Shown: positions 1 to 9,186, counted from the first letter of the stretch. The stretch is DNA of 64,000 bases from Sphingobacteriia bacterium (GCA_017304685.1 JAFKLR010000004.1:434001-498000), one strand, 5' to 3'. Notes: a model not told the origin generated them from the sequence alone. Translations and numbers: made by a program.

Positions 1-415
1 TTTCCCTAAGTTACAACAGGCCTATATTGATAATAATAAAATAGCTTTCGTAAATAGATCTATATTAAATGATCGTGTAAGTTTAGCCGGAACAATGCTT
101 GCTTATTGTGAAGGTGAAAAAGATTATTATAAAATAATTAAAGTTTTATCCAAGCAATTTGAACATTGGGTTATATCATCAGAGTATCTAAATAGATTAG
201 AAAATATAGCATCTCTTGCAGGATATGATAAAAACAAATTTGAAAAATGTATGAATAATGAATATTTGCAAGATCAATTACTAAGATCTCAAAAAGAAGC
301 CACTAGTCAATTAAATATAGATGTTATACCATTTATGCTTATTAATGGTAAGCCTTATAAGGGTGCTCATGGTTTTGAATATTTATCTAAAGAGATTGAA
401 GAATTATTAAAATAA
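1..415 (+). CDS. DsbA-family thiol oxidoreductase, C-terminal part (5'-truncated)
   Basis: The frame is open from base 2 to the stop at 415, so the gene starts before the window; the ATG at 95 is internal. The visible 137 residues look like the helical insert and C-terminal half of a DsbA/thioredoxin-fold protein. They end in the family's cis-proline loop and last strand-helix (VIPFMLINGKPYKGA). The CXXC active site would lie upstream and cannot be seen. DsbA-family proteins normally oxidise cysteines of exported proteins in the periplasm. The pattern fits the short single-domain DsbA proteins common in alphaproteobacteria. The gene converges on the minus-strand gene at 456 across a hairpin. 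Confidence 0.75.
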   Translation, partial: FPKLQQAYIDNNKIAFVNRSILNDRVSLAGTMLAYCEGEKDYYKIIKVLSKQFEHWVISSEYLNRLENIASLAGYDKNKFEKCMNNEYLQDQLLRSQKEATSQLNIDVIPFMLINGKPYKGAHGFEYLSKEIEELLK

Positions 416-448
416 TATACTGAGAATTCAAACACCCAGTATATTATT
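411..448. terminator. Bidirectional hairpin between convergent genes
   Basis: Perfect 12-bp inverted repeat: arm 411-422 (aataatatactg) pairs with 437-448 around a 14-nt loop. It begins just before the stop codon of the DsbA-like gene and ends just before the stop of the convergent gene at 456. There is no clear U-tract, so the terminator role is inferred from stem and position. Confidence 0.6.
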
Positions 449-455
449 AATTAAA

Positions 456-1205
456 TTATTTTATATCTGTTCCTAAAAAGTTGTCGGCTTGTCTATTTAA
501 ATCAAAGACCGTACGCACTGGAGATTTCGTAGAGTAATTATTAACATGTAAAACTTGAGCCTGGTCAAAAATAGCTCTTTTTACTTCTACTTCCTTTGAA
601 TCTGCATCAATAATTTCATCACGACTTACAGGTTCGCTTACTATTGGGGCTGTAGGTTGGAAATTAAAAGGATTAAATTGATTTTTAAACAAATTAATTA
701 ACTGTTGATTTACTTCTACTTGCGTCTGTTTTAATTTCAACTTAGCAGCTTCTGTATCTCTTTTATGTTGGTCTTGAGCATCTTTTAATTCTGCTTTCTT
801 TGGTGCTTCTTTATGATCTGCGTCACTTGAACTTGCTAAAAAGGATAAAGTTGTAACTACTGTACTTATTGTAATTAAAAGAATAGTAAATTTACTACAA
901 ACGGTAGCGAAGCTACTTGCAATTACTGCAAAGGCAGTGAAAGCTTCTTTTGCAAAATAAGCGCTGAAAATAATAGGGGTAAGATATACAATGCTTTTTG
1001 CCATTCTTGCGTAGGCTTTTCCGTAAGGGCTTTCATATTTATTTTCATCTAGGGAAAGAGCATTGAAAACATTTCCAAGAAAATAATTGCTAGCTTTTTT
1101 TAAGGTTTGACAGGCTTTATTTAAAAAATGGTTTGTTCCTTCTTTTATCTTATCTATTGTGCTATCGTATACACTTGACAATTTTTTAGTTAAAAAATCA
1201 AACAT
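456..1205 (-). CDS. Hypothetical protein with a hydrophobic hairpin and coiled coil
   Basis: I do not recognise a family. The 249-residue product has an amphipathic N-terminus (MFDFLTKKLS...) and a long hydrophobic region at about residues 71-124 that could form two or three membrane segments. A charged helical stretch with coiled-coil character follows (about 130-172), then a polar tail. There is no cleavable signal peptide. A bilobed hydrophobic block flanked by helical cytosolic parts resembles inclusion-membrane or host-membrane effectors of intracellular bacteria, but this is architecture only. The protein at 48591-49217 has a similar start and character. It is a single gene, convergent with the DsbA-like gene. 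Confidence 0.6.
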   Translation of the reverse strand: MFDFLTKKLSSVYDSTIDKIKEGTNHFLNKACQTLKKASNYFLGNVFNALSLDENKYESPYGKAYARMAKSIVYLTPIIFSAYFAKEAFTAFAVIASSFATVCSKFTILLITISTVVTTLSFLASSSDADHKEAPKKAELKDAQDQHKRDTEAAKLKLKQTQVEVNQQLINLFKNQFNPFNFQPTAPIVSEPVSRDEIIDADSKEVEVKRAIFDQAQVLHVNNYSTKSPVRTVFDLNRQADNFLGTDIK

Positions 1206-1291
1206 TTAAAACTCATTAAATAATTAACTATTGAAAAGATTTATACTAAAAATTAACCAATATGTCAATGAGATAATTAATATATTTACTT

Positions 1292-1318
1292 TTATTTAAG
1301 GTGATAAACCTTAAATAA
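1292..1318. terminator. Hairpin downstream of the rpsT-Trm112 unit
   Basis: Perfect 11-bp stem, 1292-1302 with 1308-1318, around the loop gataa. It lies 28 bases beyond the stop of the minus-strand Trm112 gene. No U-tract follows on the minus strand, so termination is likely but not certain. Confidence 0.5.
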
Positions 1319-1345
1319 TTGTTACATATACCTAAAAATTAAAAA

Positions 1346-1531
1346 TTATAATTTTCTAGCGTGGTCTGTAAGAAGAACGGGTATACCATCAATTATGGGA
1401 AAGGCAAGTCCAGCAGCCTCGCTTATAAGTTCATTAGTAATTTCATTGAACTTAAGAGGCTGCTTTGTTAGCGGACAAGCAAGGATTTCTAAAAGAGTAA
1501 CATCAAATTCGAAAATTTTTTCTGCTGTCAT
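1346..1531 (-). CDS. Trm112 family protein
   Basis: This 61-residue protein matches the Trm112/YcaR family: an LLEILACPLTKQPL zinc-knuckle-like start, a short middle, and the hallmark end AFPIIDGIPVLL. Only one of the usual CPxC-type cysteines is present (Cys19), so metal binding may be lost, as in many bacterial members. Eukaryotic Trm112 activates methyltransferases; the bacterial role is poorly defined. It lies 27 bases after rpsT on the same strand and is probably cotranscribed with it. Confidence 0.88.
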   Translation of the reverse strand: MTAEKIFEFDVTLLEILACPLTKQPLKFNEITNELISEAAGLAFPIIDGIPVLLTDHARKL

Positions 1532-1558
1532 TTAATAAATTTTACCAAATTTTAAAAG

Positions 1559-1825
1559 TTACGCTGCCATAGCTTTAACTTTCGCTGCAAGCTTCTTAAC
1601 CATTCTTGAAGCGGTACCAAGGCTTAAAACTTTCTTTGTAACGCCACGCATAATTTCGCTTTGAGCATGTGATAAAACTTTACGAGCGTCATCGTTATTA
1701 CCGGCTGCAATCGCAACTTCTACTTTCTTAATAAAAGTTTTAATTCTGCTTCTTCTAGCGCGGTTAATTGAAGCTCTTTTGAGTGATTTTCTGTGAGCTT
1801 TTTCAGCCGATTTATGATTTGCCAT
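1559..1825 (-). CDS. rpsT: 30S ribosomal protein S20
   Basis: The 88-residue product begins MANHKSAEKAHRKSLKRASI, the typical S20 start, and is a basic Ala/Lys/Arg-rich helical protein that binds 16S rRNA in the small subunit. The frame also holds an ATG four codons upstream (1837), but the family start at 1825 is preferred. Length is normal for S20. The Trm112 gene follows closely. Confidence 0.95.
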   Translation of the reverse strand: MANHKSAEKAHRKSLKRASINRARRSRIKTFIKKVEVAIAAGNNDDARKVLSHAQSEIMRGVTKKVLSLGTASRMVKKLAAKVKAMAA

Positions 1826-1874
1826 TTCTGAACCCATTAATAAATTTTTGTGAGCATAATAATATCTTATATAG

Positions 1875-1943
1875 AAACAGTCAATGATTAAAATTCAAAA
1901 ATAAGCGACTGATATTATGTTAAATCACTATTTATGACTGTTT
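1875..1943. repeat. Spaced 9-bp inverted repeat between murJ and rpsT
   Basis: aaacagtca at 1875-1883 and its exact complement tgactgttt at 1935-1943 lie in the 132-bp gap upstream of rpsT and downstream of murJ. The 51-base spacing makes a simple terminator hairpin unlikely; it could be a paired operator or chance. Confidence 0.25.
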
Positions 1944-1957
1944 ATTAAGCAATATAA

Positions 1958-3484
1958 TTATTTTTTCCTATAAATCAAAATGCCTTTAATTTCAGTAAAA
2001 TCGTAAGCTTTAAATAAGAAAGCAATAATTATAAAAGCCGAGTAAGCTATCCCTACTTTAATTAATGTTAAAATTAGCGTAGGAAGAGCAATATTAATTT
2101 TAATAATTAGAAACATAATAGCGATTAAAATCAAACATGCAAATAAATTCGCTAATAATTTACGTTTTAAGCGTTTGTCGAATTTGATTAAATCGAATCT
2201 TTTTAAATAACAATATAAAAGAGTAACGTTAAACCAAGATGAAATGGTGCTTGCAATAGCAATTCCTAAGTAAGTTTTGTGAAATCCTAAAAATAACATA
2301 TTTACAGCAATGTTTAATAAAAGCGACATTAAAGCAACTTTAAAGGGGGTTTTAGTATCATGAATAGAATAAAAACATGGGGTAAATATTTTATTTAGAA
2401 TGTAAGCAGGTAAAGCTAATGTCATTATAATCATAAGGTTAGCTGTGGCCTGACTATCTTCCTTAGTAAATGCTCCATATTCAAATGTCGACACAATTAT
2501 TGGTTCAGCGAGCGCAATAATGATAATTACTGTTGGAAGGGTTAAAAGCATAGTAATTTCAATAGTGCGGTTTTTTATATCATTAGTTTTAGAGGAATCA
2601 GTTAATTGATATTTAGATAAAACAGGGAGTAATACCATTGAAATAGAGGTGCCAATAAGAGCTAGAGGCAATTGTACTATCCTATCAGAATAATACATAA
2701 GAGACACGGCTTTTTCAAAAAGAGTTGCAATTGAAGTGCTTACCCATAAATTAATTTGTACTACTGAGGCACTTAAAACTCCTGGAATCATAGTTTTTAA
2801 AAATTTTCTAGTATCAGAATTTAGTGAAGGTTTTACAAGTTTTACGAAAAGTTTATTTTTAATAGCTATATAAAGAACTAAAACTAACTGAAAACACCCA
2901 GAAACTACAATACTTAAGGATAATAACTTGCCTATATATTCTTTATCATCACTTTTAATTACTAAAGCGACCATCATGCAAAGATTTAAAATAATAGGAG
3001 AAATAGCAATACTAGAATATTTCCCAACGCTACTTAACATTCCACCAAAAAGCGCGCTTAAAGACATAAAGAATAAATAAGGGAAGGTGATTCTAGCAAA
3101 AGTAACTGCTAAATTGAATAGTTCAGGTTCGTTATTAAAGCCAGGAGCTAGAACTGTCATAATCTTATCCATTTGCCACTCAGCAATTACAGATAAAGCT
3201 ATTAAGGCAAGTATAAGCATCGAGAAGGTTTGGCTTGCATAAAAACTTGCTTTTTCAATACCTTCATTATTAAGTTTCTTTGTAAATATAGGTACAAAAG
3301 AAGAAGTAAAAGCTCCTTCTGCAAAGAAACTTCTAAAAACATTCGCAAACCTAAAGGCTACATGGAAAGCATTAGCAATAGGGCCGGCCCCTAGCACGGT
3401 TGCCATAAGGATTTCCCGAGCATACCCAAGCATGCGTGAAATAAGGGTAAAAAAGCTTATAAGTATTGATGAGCGGATAAGCAT
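1958..3484 (-). CDS. murJ: Lipid II flippase MurJ
   Basis: The 508-residue integral membrane protein belongs to the MurJ/MVF (MOP exporter) family. It starts with a typical MurJ N-terminus (SRMLGYAREILMATVLGAG, residues 17-35) and carries FFAEGAFTSSFVPIF, a conserved segment of the first transmembrane bundle. About 14 membrane helices are visible, the expected number. MurJ moves lipid-linked peptidoglycan precursor across the inner membrane, so this bacterium is expected to make peptidoglycan. Length is normal, and the start ATG is at the expected place. Confidence 0.95.
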   Translation of the reverse strand: MLIRSSILISFFTLISRMLGYAREILMATVLGAGPIANAFHVAFRFANVFRSFFAEGAFTSSFVPIFTKKLNNEGIEKASFYASQTFSMLILALIALSVIAEWQMDKIMTVLAPGFNNEPELFNLAVTFARITFPYLFFMSLSALFGGMLSSVGKYSSIAISPIILNLCMMVALVIKSDDKEYIGKLLSLSIVVSGCFQLVLVLYIAIKNKLFVKLVKPSLNSDTRKFLKTMIPGVLSASVVQINLWVSTSIATLFEKAVSLMYYSDRIVQLPLALIGTSISMVLLPVLSKYQLTDSSKTNDIKNRTIEITMLLTLPTVIIIIALAEPIIVSTFEYGAFTKEDSQATANLMIIMTLALPAYILNKIFTPCFYSIHDTKTPFKVALMSLLLNIAVNMLFLGFHKTYLGIAIASTISSWFNVTLLYCYLKRFDLIKFDKRLKRKLLANLFACLILIAIMFLIIKINIALPTLILTLIKVGIAYSAFIIIAFLFKAYDFTEIKGILIYRKK

Positions 3485-3638
3485 AATTTTTATATATCAA
3501 AAGTTTATGTTCAAGTTTTAAATTTTTATTTAATAACAGTCAAATAAATAAAATATTAACAAAATGAACAAATAAAACTTTATATTAACTATTTGTTAGT
3601 GTATAATTTGCAAAAAATAAAAGATTAAGGAAATAGGG

Positions 3639-6569
3639 ATGTCGAAGTTAAGTAAAGATAAATTTAGTGAGCTAAATAACTTTAATTTAAAGTTAGAAGA
3701 AGTAATAGAAAATGATGACATCGAAAAAGCAAAAAGAGCTTTAAAGGGATTTACTAAAACCATAGGTATAAGCGTTAAACCTGAAGAGATTACAAAGGAT
3801 TCCGAATTCATAAAAAAAATAACTTCAAGATTTGCTGATAATGACAGATTAACTTTTATTAAAATTACACAATTAGTGCATACATGTGCACAAAAAATTG
3901 AAAATAACAAATTCACAAACAAAGAGATTATATCAAAAAGTAAAGAGATAAAAAATAGCTTGAGTAGTTTACTTGAAAAAATTAAGCGATCTGAGCAACC
4001 AGTTGCTAAGCCAACTATTCAAGTTAAAGATCATCCTGATACTCCAGCAACTACCCCAACAAATTCACCAAGAAAAGATGGAACTAACAATAATCAAAAA
4101 CCTGAAGAAAATAATAATAAAAAAAAGGGTAATGATATGAAAGCTAATTCAAGAAGTAAGTTGTTCAAAACAAACAATAATGGAAGTGAAGATTTAGCTA
4201 AAACAAATGAAATTTTAAAGGGCGAAATTGCAAAGTTATCTAGTGAACTGGATAGACTTAAGGGAGAAAGCGAAAAATCATTTAATGATAATTTTAGAAA
4301 GATTCAAGAAGTAAAAGAAGTTGAAGGCAAGCTTAAAGAAGAGTTTAAGAATTTACAGGCTAAAAATGAAGATTTACTTAAAGAGTTAGGAATTAGCAGA
4401 ACTGCTAATGAAATGTTAGTTAAAAAAAATAAAGTTTTTTTTAAAATGATTAATAGTTTCCGTAAAGCGCTTAATCTTCCCCTTTTAGATGATAAAAATA
4501 GTATAAGTAATAAGAAGAACGAAGAAGAAGATGTAACTAAGGCATTAGAGGAAAAAATAAATTTACTAACTGAATATGAAACTCAACTTCAAACTTTACA
4601 AAAAGAAAAAATAGAAGCTGAAACTAAAGTTAGGAAGTTAGAAGAGCAAAATAAAATACATTTAGAACAAATTGAAAGTACGCAAAAAGAATTAGAAAAA
4701 ACTAAGCTAGAAATAAGTCAAAATAATCAAAACGAAGCATCTGATAAAAGAAAACTTGAAGAAGAAAAGCATGGTTTAAAAAGAAATATTCGTGATCTTG
4801 AAAGTAAAATAGAGCAATTAACCCAGGAATACAAATTAAAATTAAGTCAAAAAGATGGAGAGCTTAAAGATTTACAATTTAACATAGGCTTTGAAAGGCA
4901 AAAAAATAAAATTCAGTTAGAAGATGAAGCAAAAAAAATTGAGGCAATACAGCAAAATTATATTGAAGAATTAGCAAAGTATACAAACGAATATACAGCG
5001 CAAAAAAAGCAAATGGAAGCGTTTAGGGAAAATTATGAAAAGAATACTGAAGAATTAAAAAGCCAACTTCAGGAAAGTGAAGCTAAACTTAAAGACGCTG
5101 AAATAAAGTTTCAAAATAATCAGCAACAATTTAATGAAACTAAAGAACAATTAGAATTAGAAATTGCTAAAAATAAAGAAATTTTTGAAGCTAAACTTTC
5201 TGAACTAGAAGAAGAATTGAAGCAAAAAAGTCAAGAGTTAGAAGAGTTAAAACAAGAATTAGCGAATAAAGAAGACAAAGAAGAATTATATAAGAAAAAC
5301 CTTACTCAAAGAGAACAGGAATTAGCGGAAAATATTGATAAGTTAAAATCTACGCTTGAAAGTGAGCAGGAAAAAATAAAGAAGCATAATGAAGAAGCAG
5401 CAGAATATAATTCATTAATTGAAAAACAAACAACTGAATTAGAATCTTTAAAGCAAGAAAAAACTTCTCTTGCTAATCAGCTTATAATTTTACAGCAAAA
5501 ATTTGAAGAAGTTACTGAAGCTAAAAATAAATTAGAGCAAGAAGCAAAGGCGATTGAAAATGCTAAAGAAACTCATAATGAAGCGCAAAATTTGCTAGAT
5601 GAAAGTGAAAAAGAAATTAAGCGGGCAATATCAGAAATAGAAGAACTCAAAAGTGAAAATCAAAAAGTTTTAGAAGAAGTTAAGCAGTTAAAACAACAGC
5701 TTGAACAATCTCAAAAAGAAAAAGAATCGTTAAATACTGAAATTGAAGATTTAAAAAAACAAAGTGAGCAACTTCATTCTGAAAATAAAGTAATTAAAAT
5801 AGAAAAAGAACATCAAGTTCAAGACCTTCAAAAGAAAATTAGTGATCTTGAAACCTTAATAAGAGAAGAAACAAAAAGGATTGAACAATTACATGAAGAA
5901 GCGCAGAAACTAAAAAGAGAAGAAGAAAAAAATAAAAATGATTTTACTCAACAAAGTGCAGCTTTAGAATCTGAGATCGAAAGTTTAAAACAACAAGCGT
6001 CTAATTTGCAAAAGCAATTAGAAGAAGAGCAGAAAGCTAGAAAAAGTGTTGAAGATGAATCTCAAATATTTAAAGAAAATCTTAGTGAGAAAGAAAAAGC
6101 TAATGAAGAAGCTGTAACAGAAATTACTCAATTGAAGAAGCAATTTAAGGAGCTCCAATCAGCTAAAACTGATAAAAACTTTACAGAAGAAGTTACTAAA
6201 TTAAAACAGCAACTTGAAGAGGCTCAAAATGGTAAAGCAGCAGCTGAACGACAAGTTAGAGAAAATGCAACCAATGGGGAAAATATTAAGCTGTTAGAAG
6301 CGTCTAAAAATTCATTAGAAAAAACTGTAAAAACCCTTAAAATAATATGTGGTGTTGCAACAGCTGCTTTTATCTCGATTGCTATTTGCTATTTCTTCCC
6401 AAAACATGTAGCGTCAGCTAGTAATTTACTTAAAGATAAAACAAGCAATATTAAGCCTAAATTAAACGAATTCGGTGGCTGGGTTGGTAATAAAGTTGGC
6501 AAAGCAAGAAAATATATTCTTGAAAGAAAAGTAGCTTTAATTTCCAATTCGCCATCACAAAAAGGTTAG
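3639..6569 (+). CDS. Giant coiled-coil protein with a single C-terminal membrane anchor
   Basis: No family is recognised beyond generic coiled coil. The 976 residues divide into a helical N-terminal region (about 1-110), a Pro/Thr/Asn/Lys linker (about 112-170), about 700 residues of Glu/Lys/Gln-rich heptad-like sequence (about 180-890), one hydrophobic segment at about 899-920 and a basic 56-residue tail. There is no N-terminal signal peptide. This layout, a long rod held to a membrane near its C-terminus, resembles eukaryotic golgin-type tethers. It could equally be a bacterial structural or SMC-like protein. A second good start lies inside the gene at 4137. The amidase gene follows 24 bases later and is probably cotranscribed. 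Confidence 0.7.
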   Translation: MSKLSKDKFSELNNFNLKLEEVIENDDIEKAKRALKGFTKTIGISVKPEEITKDSEFIKKITSRFADNDRLTFIKITQLVHTCAQKIENNKFTNKEIISKSKEIKNSLSSLLEKIKRSEQPVAKPTIQVKDHPDTPATTPTNSPRKDGTNNNQKPEENNNKKKGNDMKANSRSKLFKTNNNGSEDLAKTNEILKGEIAKLSSELDRLKGESEKSFNDNFRKIQEVKEVEGKLKEEFKNLQAKNEDLLKELGISRTANEMLVKKNKVFFKMINSFRKALNLPLLDDKNSISNKKNEEEDVTKALEEKINLLTEYETQLQTLQKEKIEAETKVRKLEEQNKIHLEQIESTQKELEKTKLEISQNNQNEASDKRKLEEEKHGLKRNIRDLESKIEQLTQEYKLKLSQKDGELKDLQFNIGFERQKNKIQLEDEAKKIEAIQQNYIEELAKYTNEYTAQKKQMEAFRENYEKNTEELKSQLQESEAKLKDAEIKFQNNQQQFNETKEQLELEIAKNKEIFEAKLSELEEELKQKSQELEELKQELANKEDKEELYKKNLTQREQELAENIDKLKSTLESEQEKIKKHNEEAAEYNSLIEKQTTELESLKQEKTSLANQLIILQQKFEEVTEAKNKLEQEAKAIENAKETHNEAQNLLDESEKEIKRAISEIEELKSENQKVLEEVKQLKQQLEQSQKEKESLNTEIEDLKKQSEQLHSENKVIKIEKEHQVQDLQKKISDLETLIREETKRIEQLHEEAQKLKREEEKNKNDFTQQSAALESEIESLKQQASNLQKQLEEEQKARKSVEDESQIFKENLSEKEKANEEAVTEITQLKKQFKELQSAKTDKNFTEEVTKLKQQLEEAQNGKAAAERQVRENATNGENIKLLEASKNSLEKTVKTLKIICGVATAAFISIAICYFFPKHVASASNLLKDKTSNIKPKLNEFGGWVGNKVGKARKYILERKVALISNSPSQKG
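4118..4139 (+). promoter_or_regulatory. A-tract and internal ribosome binding site within the coiled-coil gene
   Basis: A run of eight A bases ending at 4126 is followed by gggt and, seven bases after ggg, an in-frame ATG at 4137 (codon 167). The site lies in the low-complexity linker that separates the N-terminal domain from the coiled coil. It could allow translation of an 810-residue rod without the first domain, or polymerase slippage at the A-run. It is also consistent with chance in an A-rich gene. Confidence 0.35.
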
Positions 6570-6593
6570 TCACTTAATTTGAAGGGGAAACTT

Positions 6594-7445
6594 ATGAAAA
6601 TAAACATTATTGATAGACCAAGTGTAAATTTTACAGATGAAGAAATAACCCCACGTTATATAGTCATTCATTGTATAGGATATGATGATATAAAAGCTTT
6701 AGATATTCTTACAAAAACTGTTGAAAATGGGGGTGGCGGAGTAAGCTCACATTATTTTATTCCTCAAGTACAAGATACTACGCTTGATGGATACCCTATA
6801 TATAACCTTGTTAGTGATAATAAAAAAGCCTGGCATGCAGGTGCTAGTAAGTGGTATCAAGATGAGAATTTAAATTCATTTTCAATTGGTATTGAGTTTA
6901 ATTCACCAAATTATGCAAATGCTATAACAGGTGATGGAAATTTAGATTGGTATCATTTTGATGGTTTCCAACAAGATCAAATTCAAGCAGGTGTTGAATT
7001 AATCAAAACACTTATGAATAAATATAATATTCCTAAAGAAAATGTTATTGGTCACTTTGATATTGCGCCGTGGAGACTTGATAAAGATGGAAATGCAATT
7101 TTAGGTAAAACTGATCCAGGTGCAAAATTTCCATGGAAGTTACTTGCAAAAGAAGGAATTGGAGTGTGGCCAAAAGAAGAAAGAACTCGTGAAGATGAGA
7201 TTGATTTAAGTTTAAAAAATGTTCAAAAATTATTAGCGGATAATGGTTATAAAATTGAACAAACAGATATTTATGATCCGCAAACAGAATTTACAATTAA
7301 AGCTTTTCAAATACATTATATGCCAGAAAATATTGATGGAAAAATTTCTGCACAATTAGTAACAAGCTTAGAAAATTTAACTGATCATCAATATTCTGAA
7401 AATCCAATTCAGGCACCAGACTACTATATGCTGGACGTAGCTTAA
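6594..7445 (+). CDS. N-acetylmuramoyl-L-alanine amidase, AmiD-like (Amidase_2 plus PG-binding domain)
   Basis: The 283-residue product carries an Amidase_2 zinc amidase domain. Likely metal ligands are His26 (VIHCIG), His154 (GHFDIAPWR) and Asp174 (KTDPG), with WHAG around His81 and Glu101 near the site. A C-terminal peptidoglycan-binding helical domain spans about 200-270 (NVQKLLADNGYKI...). It cleaves the bond between MurNAc and the stem peptide. ATG 6594 is preferred over the upstream TTG 6579 because aagggg precedes it. No signal peptide is visible, so the enzyme may act in cytosolic recycling with NagZ or leave by another route. AmiD-type amidases of this shape are known in Rickettsia. 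Confidence 0.9.
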   Translation: MKINIIDRPSVNFTDEEITPRYIVIHCIGYDDIKALDILTKTVENGGGGVSSHYFIPQVQDTTLDGYPIYNLVSDNKKAWHAGASKWYQDENLNSFSIGIEFNSPNYANAITGDGNLDWYHFDGFQQDQIQAGVELIKTLMNKYNIPKENVIGHFDIAPWRLDKDGNAILGKTDPGAKFPWKLLAKEGIGVWPKEERTREDEIDLSLKNVQKLLADNGYKIEQTDIYDPQTEFTIKAFQIHYMPENIDGKISAQLVTSLENLTDHQYSENPIQAPDYYMLDVA

Positions 7446-7545
7446 GAAAGTTTCATTGCAAGGTTGGATGTATTTAAAAAGCTTGATTAATTTCAATTAC
7501 GGGTTATACAAAACTAACATATTTAAAAGAGATAAAATTAATTAA

Positions 7546-9186
7546 ATGATAAGTATTAAAAATCTTGCAATGAGCTACGGCTCAAAATTACTTTTTACTG
7601 ATGTAACATTAAATTTAAATGTTGGTGATCGCTATGCGCTTGTCGGTGCTAATGGTTCTGGTAAATCAACATTTCTTCGTTTGTTTGCAGGTGAAGAAGA
7701 ACCGTTAGATGGTGAAGTTAGTATTCCAAAAAGATATAAAGTTGGATGGTTAAAACAAGATCAATTTCTTTATGAAAATACTAGAATTGTTGATACCGTA
7801 ATTGCAGGTAAAAAAGCTTTATGGGAAGCATTGAAGGAAAAAGAAGAAATTCTTGCTAAAGAAGAATTCGTTGAAGAAGATGGTTATAAACTTGGTGAAT
7901 TAGAAGAAGTTATTTTTGAAAATGATGGTTACACTGCAGAAGTTATAGCAGCAGAATTATTAGTAGGTTTAGGGATAAAAGAGGAGTATCATCATCAGCC
8001 ATTATCAGCACTGTCTGGTGGTTATAAATTAAGGGTATTACTTGCACAAAGTTTATTTGAAAATCCTGATGTTTTATTACTTGATGAACCAACAAACCAC
8101 TTAGATTTACAAACAATTTATTGGCTAGAAAATTATTTAAAAAATACTTTTAAAGGAATTCTTGTAGTTATCTCACATGACACAGTTTTTCTTAATAATT
8201 TAGCAACTACCATATTAGATATCGATTATGGTGAAATAAGACCTTACATAGGTAACTATGATAATTTTGTAGTTAAAAAACAATTGCTGGCGGAAGCTAA
8301 ATTAAGTGAACGTGCAGATCTTGAAAAAAAGATTGAAAAAATGAAAGTATTTATCGAAAAATTCAGAGCATCAGCAACTCGTTCAAAGCAAAGTGCTTCA
8401 CGTGAAAAACTTATTGATAAAATGGAATTGCCAACTATCGATAAAAGCTCAAGATTAAACCCTAAATTTAATTTTACTCAAGTGCGTCCTTCAGGAAAAA
8501 CAGTTTTAACTGTAAGTAATGTGAGTAAAAGTTTTAAAGAGAAAAAAGTTTTAAATAATATTTCGATTAATATACAACGTGGTGAAAAAGTAATTATTGT
8601 TGGGCCAAATGGTATTGGTAAATCAACATTACTTAAAATTATAGTTGGTAATTTAAAGCCTGATGAAGGAAATGTTGAATGGGGATATGAAACAAAATTT
8701 TCATATTTCGCACAAGATCACCATGAATTACTTAATGAAAGTATATCTGTTTTTGATTGGATGCAAAATTACACATCGCATGACCAGCAACCTAAAGTAA
8801 GAACTATTTTAGGAAATGTTTTATTCCGCAAAGAGGAAATTGAAAAAAATATATTAAACTTAAGTGGTGGCGAAGCTGGTAGGCTTTTAATTGCAAAAAT
8901 GATTTTAGAAGAAGCTAATGTGCTAATTTTAGACGAACCAACTAACCACTTTGATATTGAAACTAAGGATGAATTAAAACGCGCACTAGTTGATTTTAAA
9001 GGTACAGTAATTATGGTAACGCATGATAGAGATTTTGCTATGAGCGTCGCTGATAGAATTATTGCAATAACTCCAAGAAGAGTCACCGATTTTAAAGGTA
9101 AATATGAGGAATATCTAGCTAAAAATGGTAGTGATTTCTTACAACTAGATAAACAACCTGAACTTAAAGTCGCAAAAGCGAATTAA
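7546..9186 (+). CDS. ABC-F family ATPase, YbiT-like
   Basis: Two ATP-binding cassettes lie in one soluble 546-residue chain without membrane segments. Walker A sites are GANGSGKST and GPNGIGKST, signatures LSGGYKLRV and LSGGEAGRL, and Walker B sites LLLDEPTNHLD and LILDEPTNHFD. A charged linker of the ABC-F type joins them. ABC-F proteins act on ribosomes, easing translation or protecting against stalling and antibiotics. The N-terminal half (YGSKLLF...GWLKQDQF) most resembles YbiT; the exact subfamily is not certain. The gene stands about 100 bases after the amidase and abuts the next reading frame. Confidence 0.9.
   Translation: MISIKNLAMSYGSKLLFTDVTLNLNVGDRYALVGANGSGKSTFLRLFAGEEEPLDGEVSIPKRYKVGWLKQDQFLYENTRIVDTVIAGKKALWEALKEKEEILAKEEFVEEDGYKLGELEEVIFENDGYTAEVIAAELLVGLGIKEEYHHQPLSALSGGYKLRVLLAQSLFENPDVLLLDEPTNHLDLQTIYWLENYLKNTFKGILVVISHDTVFLNNLATTILDIDYGEIRPYIGNYDNFVVKKQLLAEAKLSERADLEKKIEKMKVFIEKFRASATRSKQSASREKLIDKMELPTIDKSSRLNPKFNFTQVRPSGKTVLTVSNVSKSFKEKKVLNNISINIQRGEKVIIVGPNGIGKSTLLKIIVGNLKPDEGNVEWGYETKFSYFAQDHHELLNESISVFDWMQNYTSHDQQPKVRTILGNVLFRKEEIEKNILNLSGGEAGRLLIAKMILEEANVLILDEPTNHFDIETKDELKRALVDFKGTVIMVTHDRDFAMSVADRIIAITPRRVTDFKGKYEEYLAKNGSDFLQLDKQPELKVAKAN

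Noticed and set aside
3596..3922. 108-codon antisense frame at the start of the coiled-coil gene
   Set aside because: Composition is the complement of Lys/Glu-rich coding sequence; no RBS or homologous motif.
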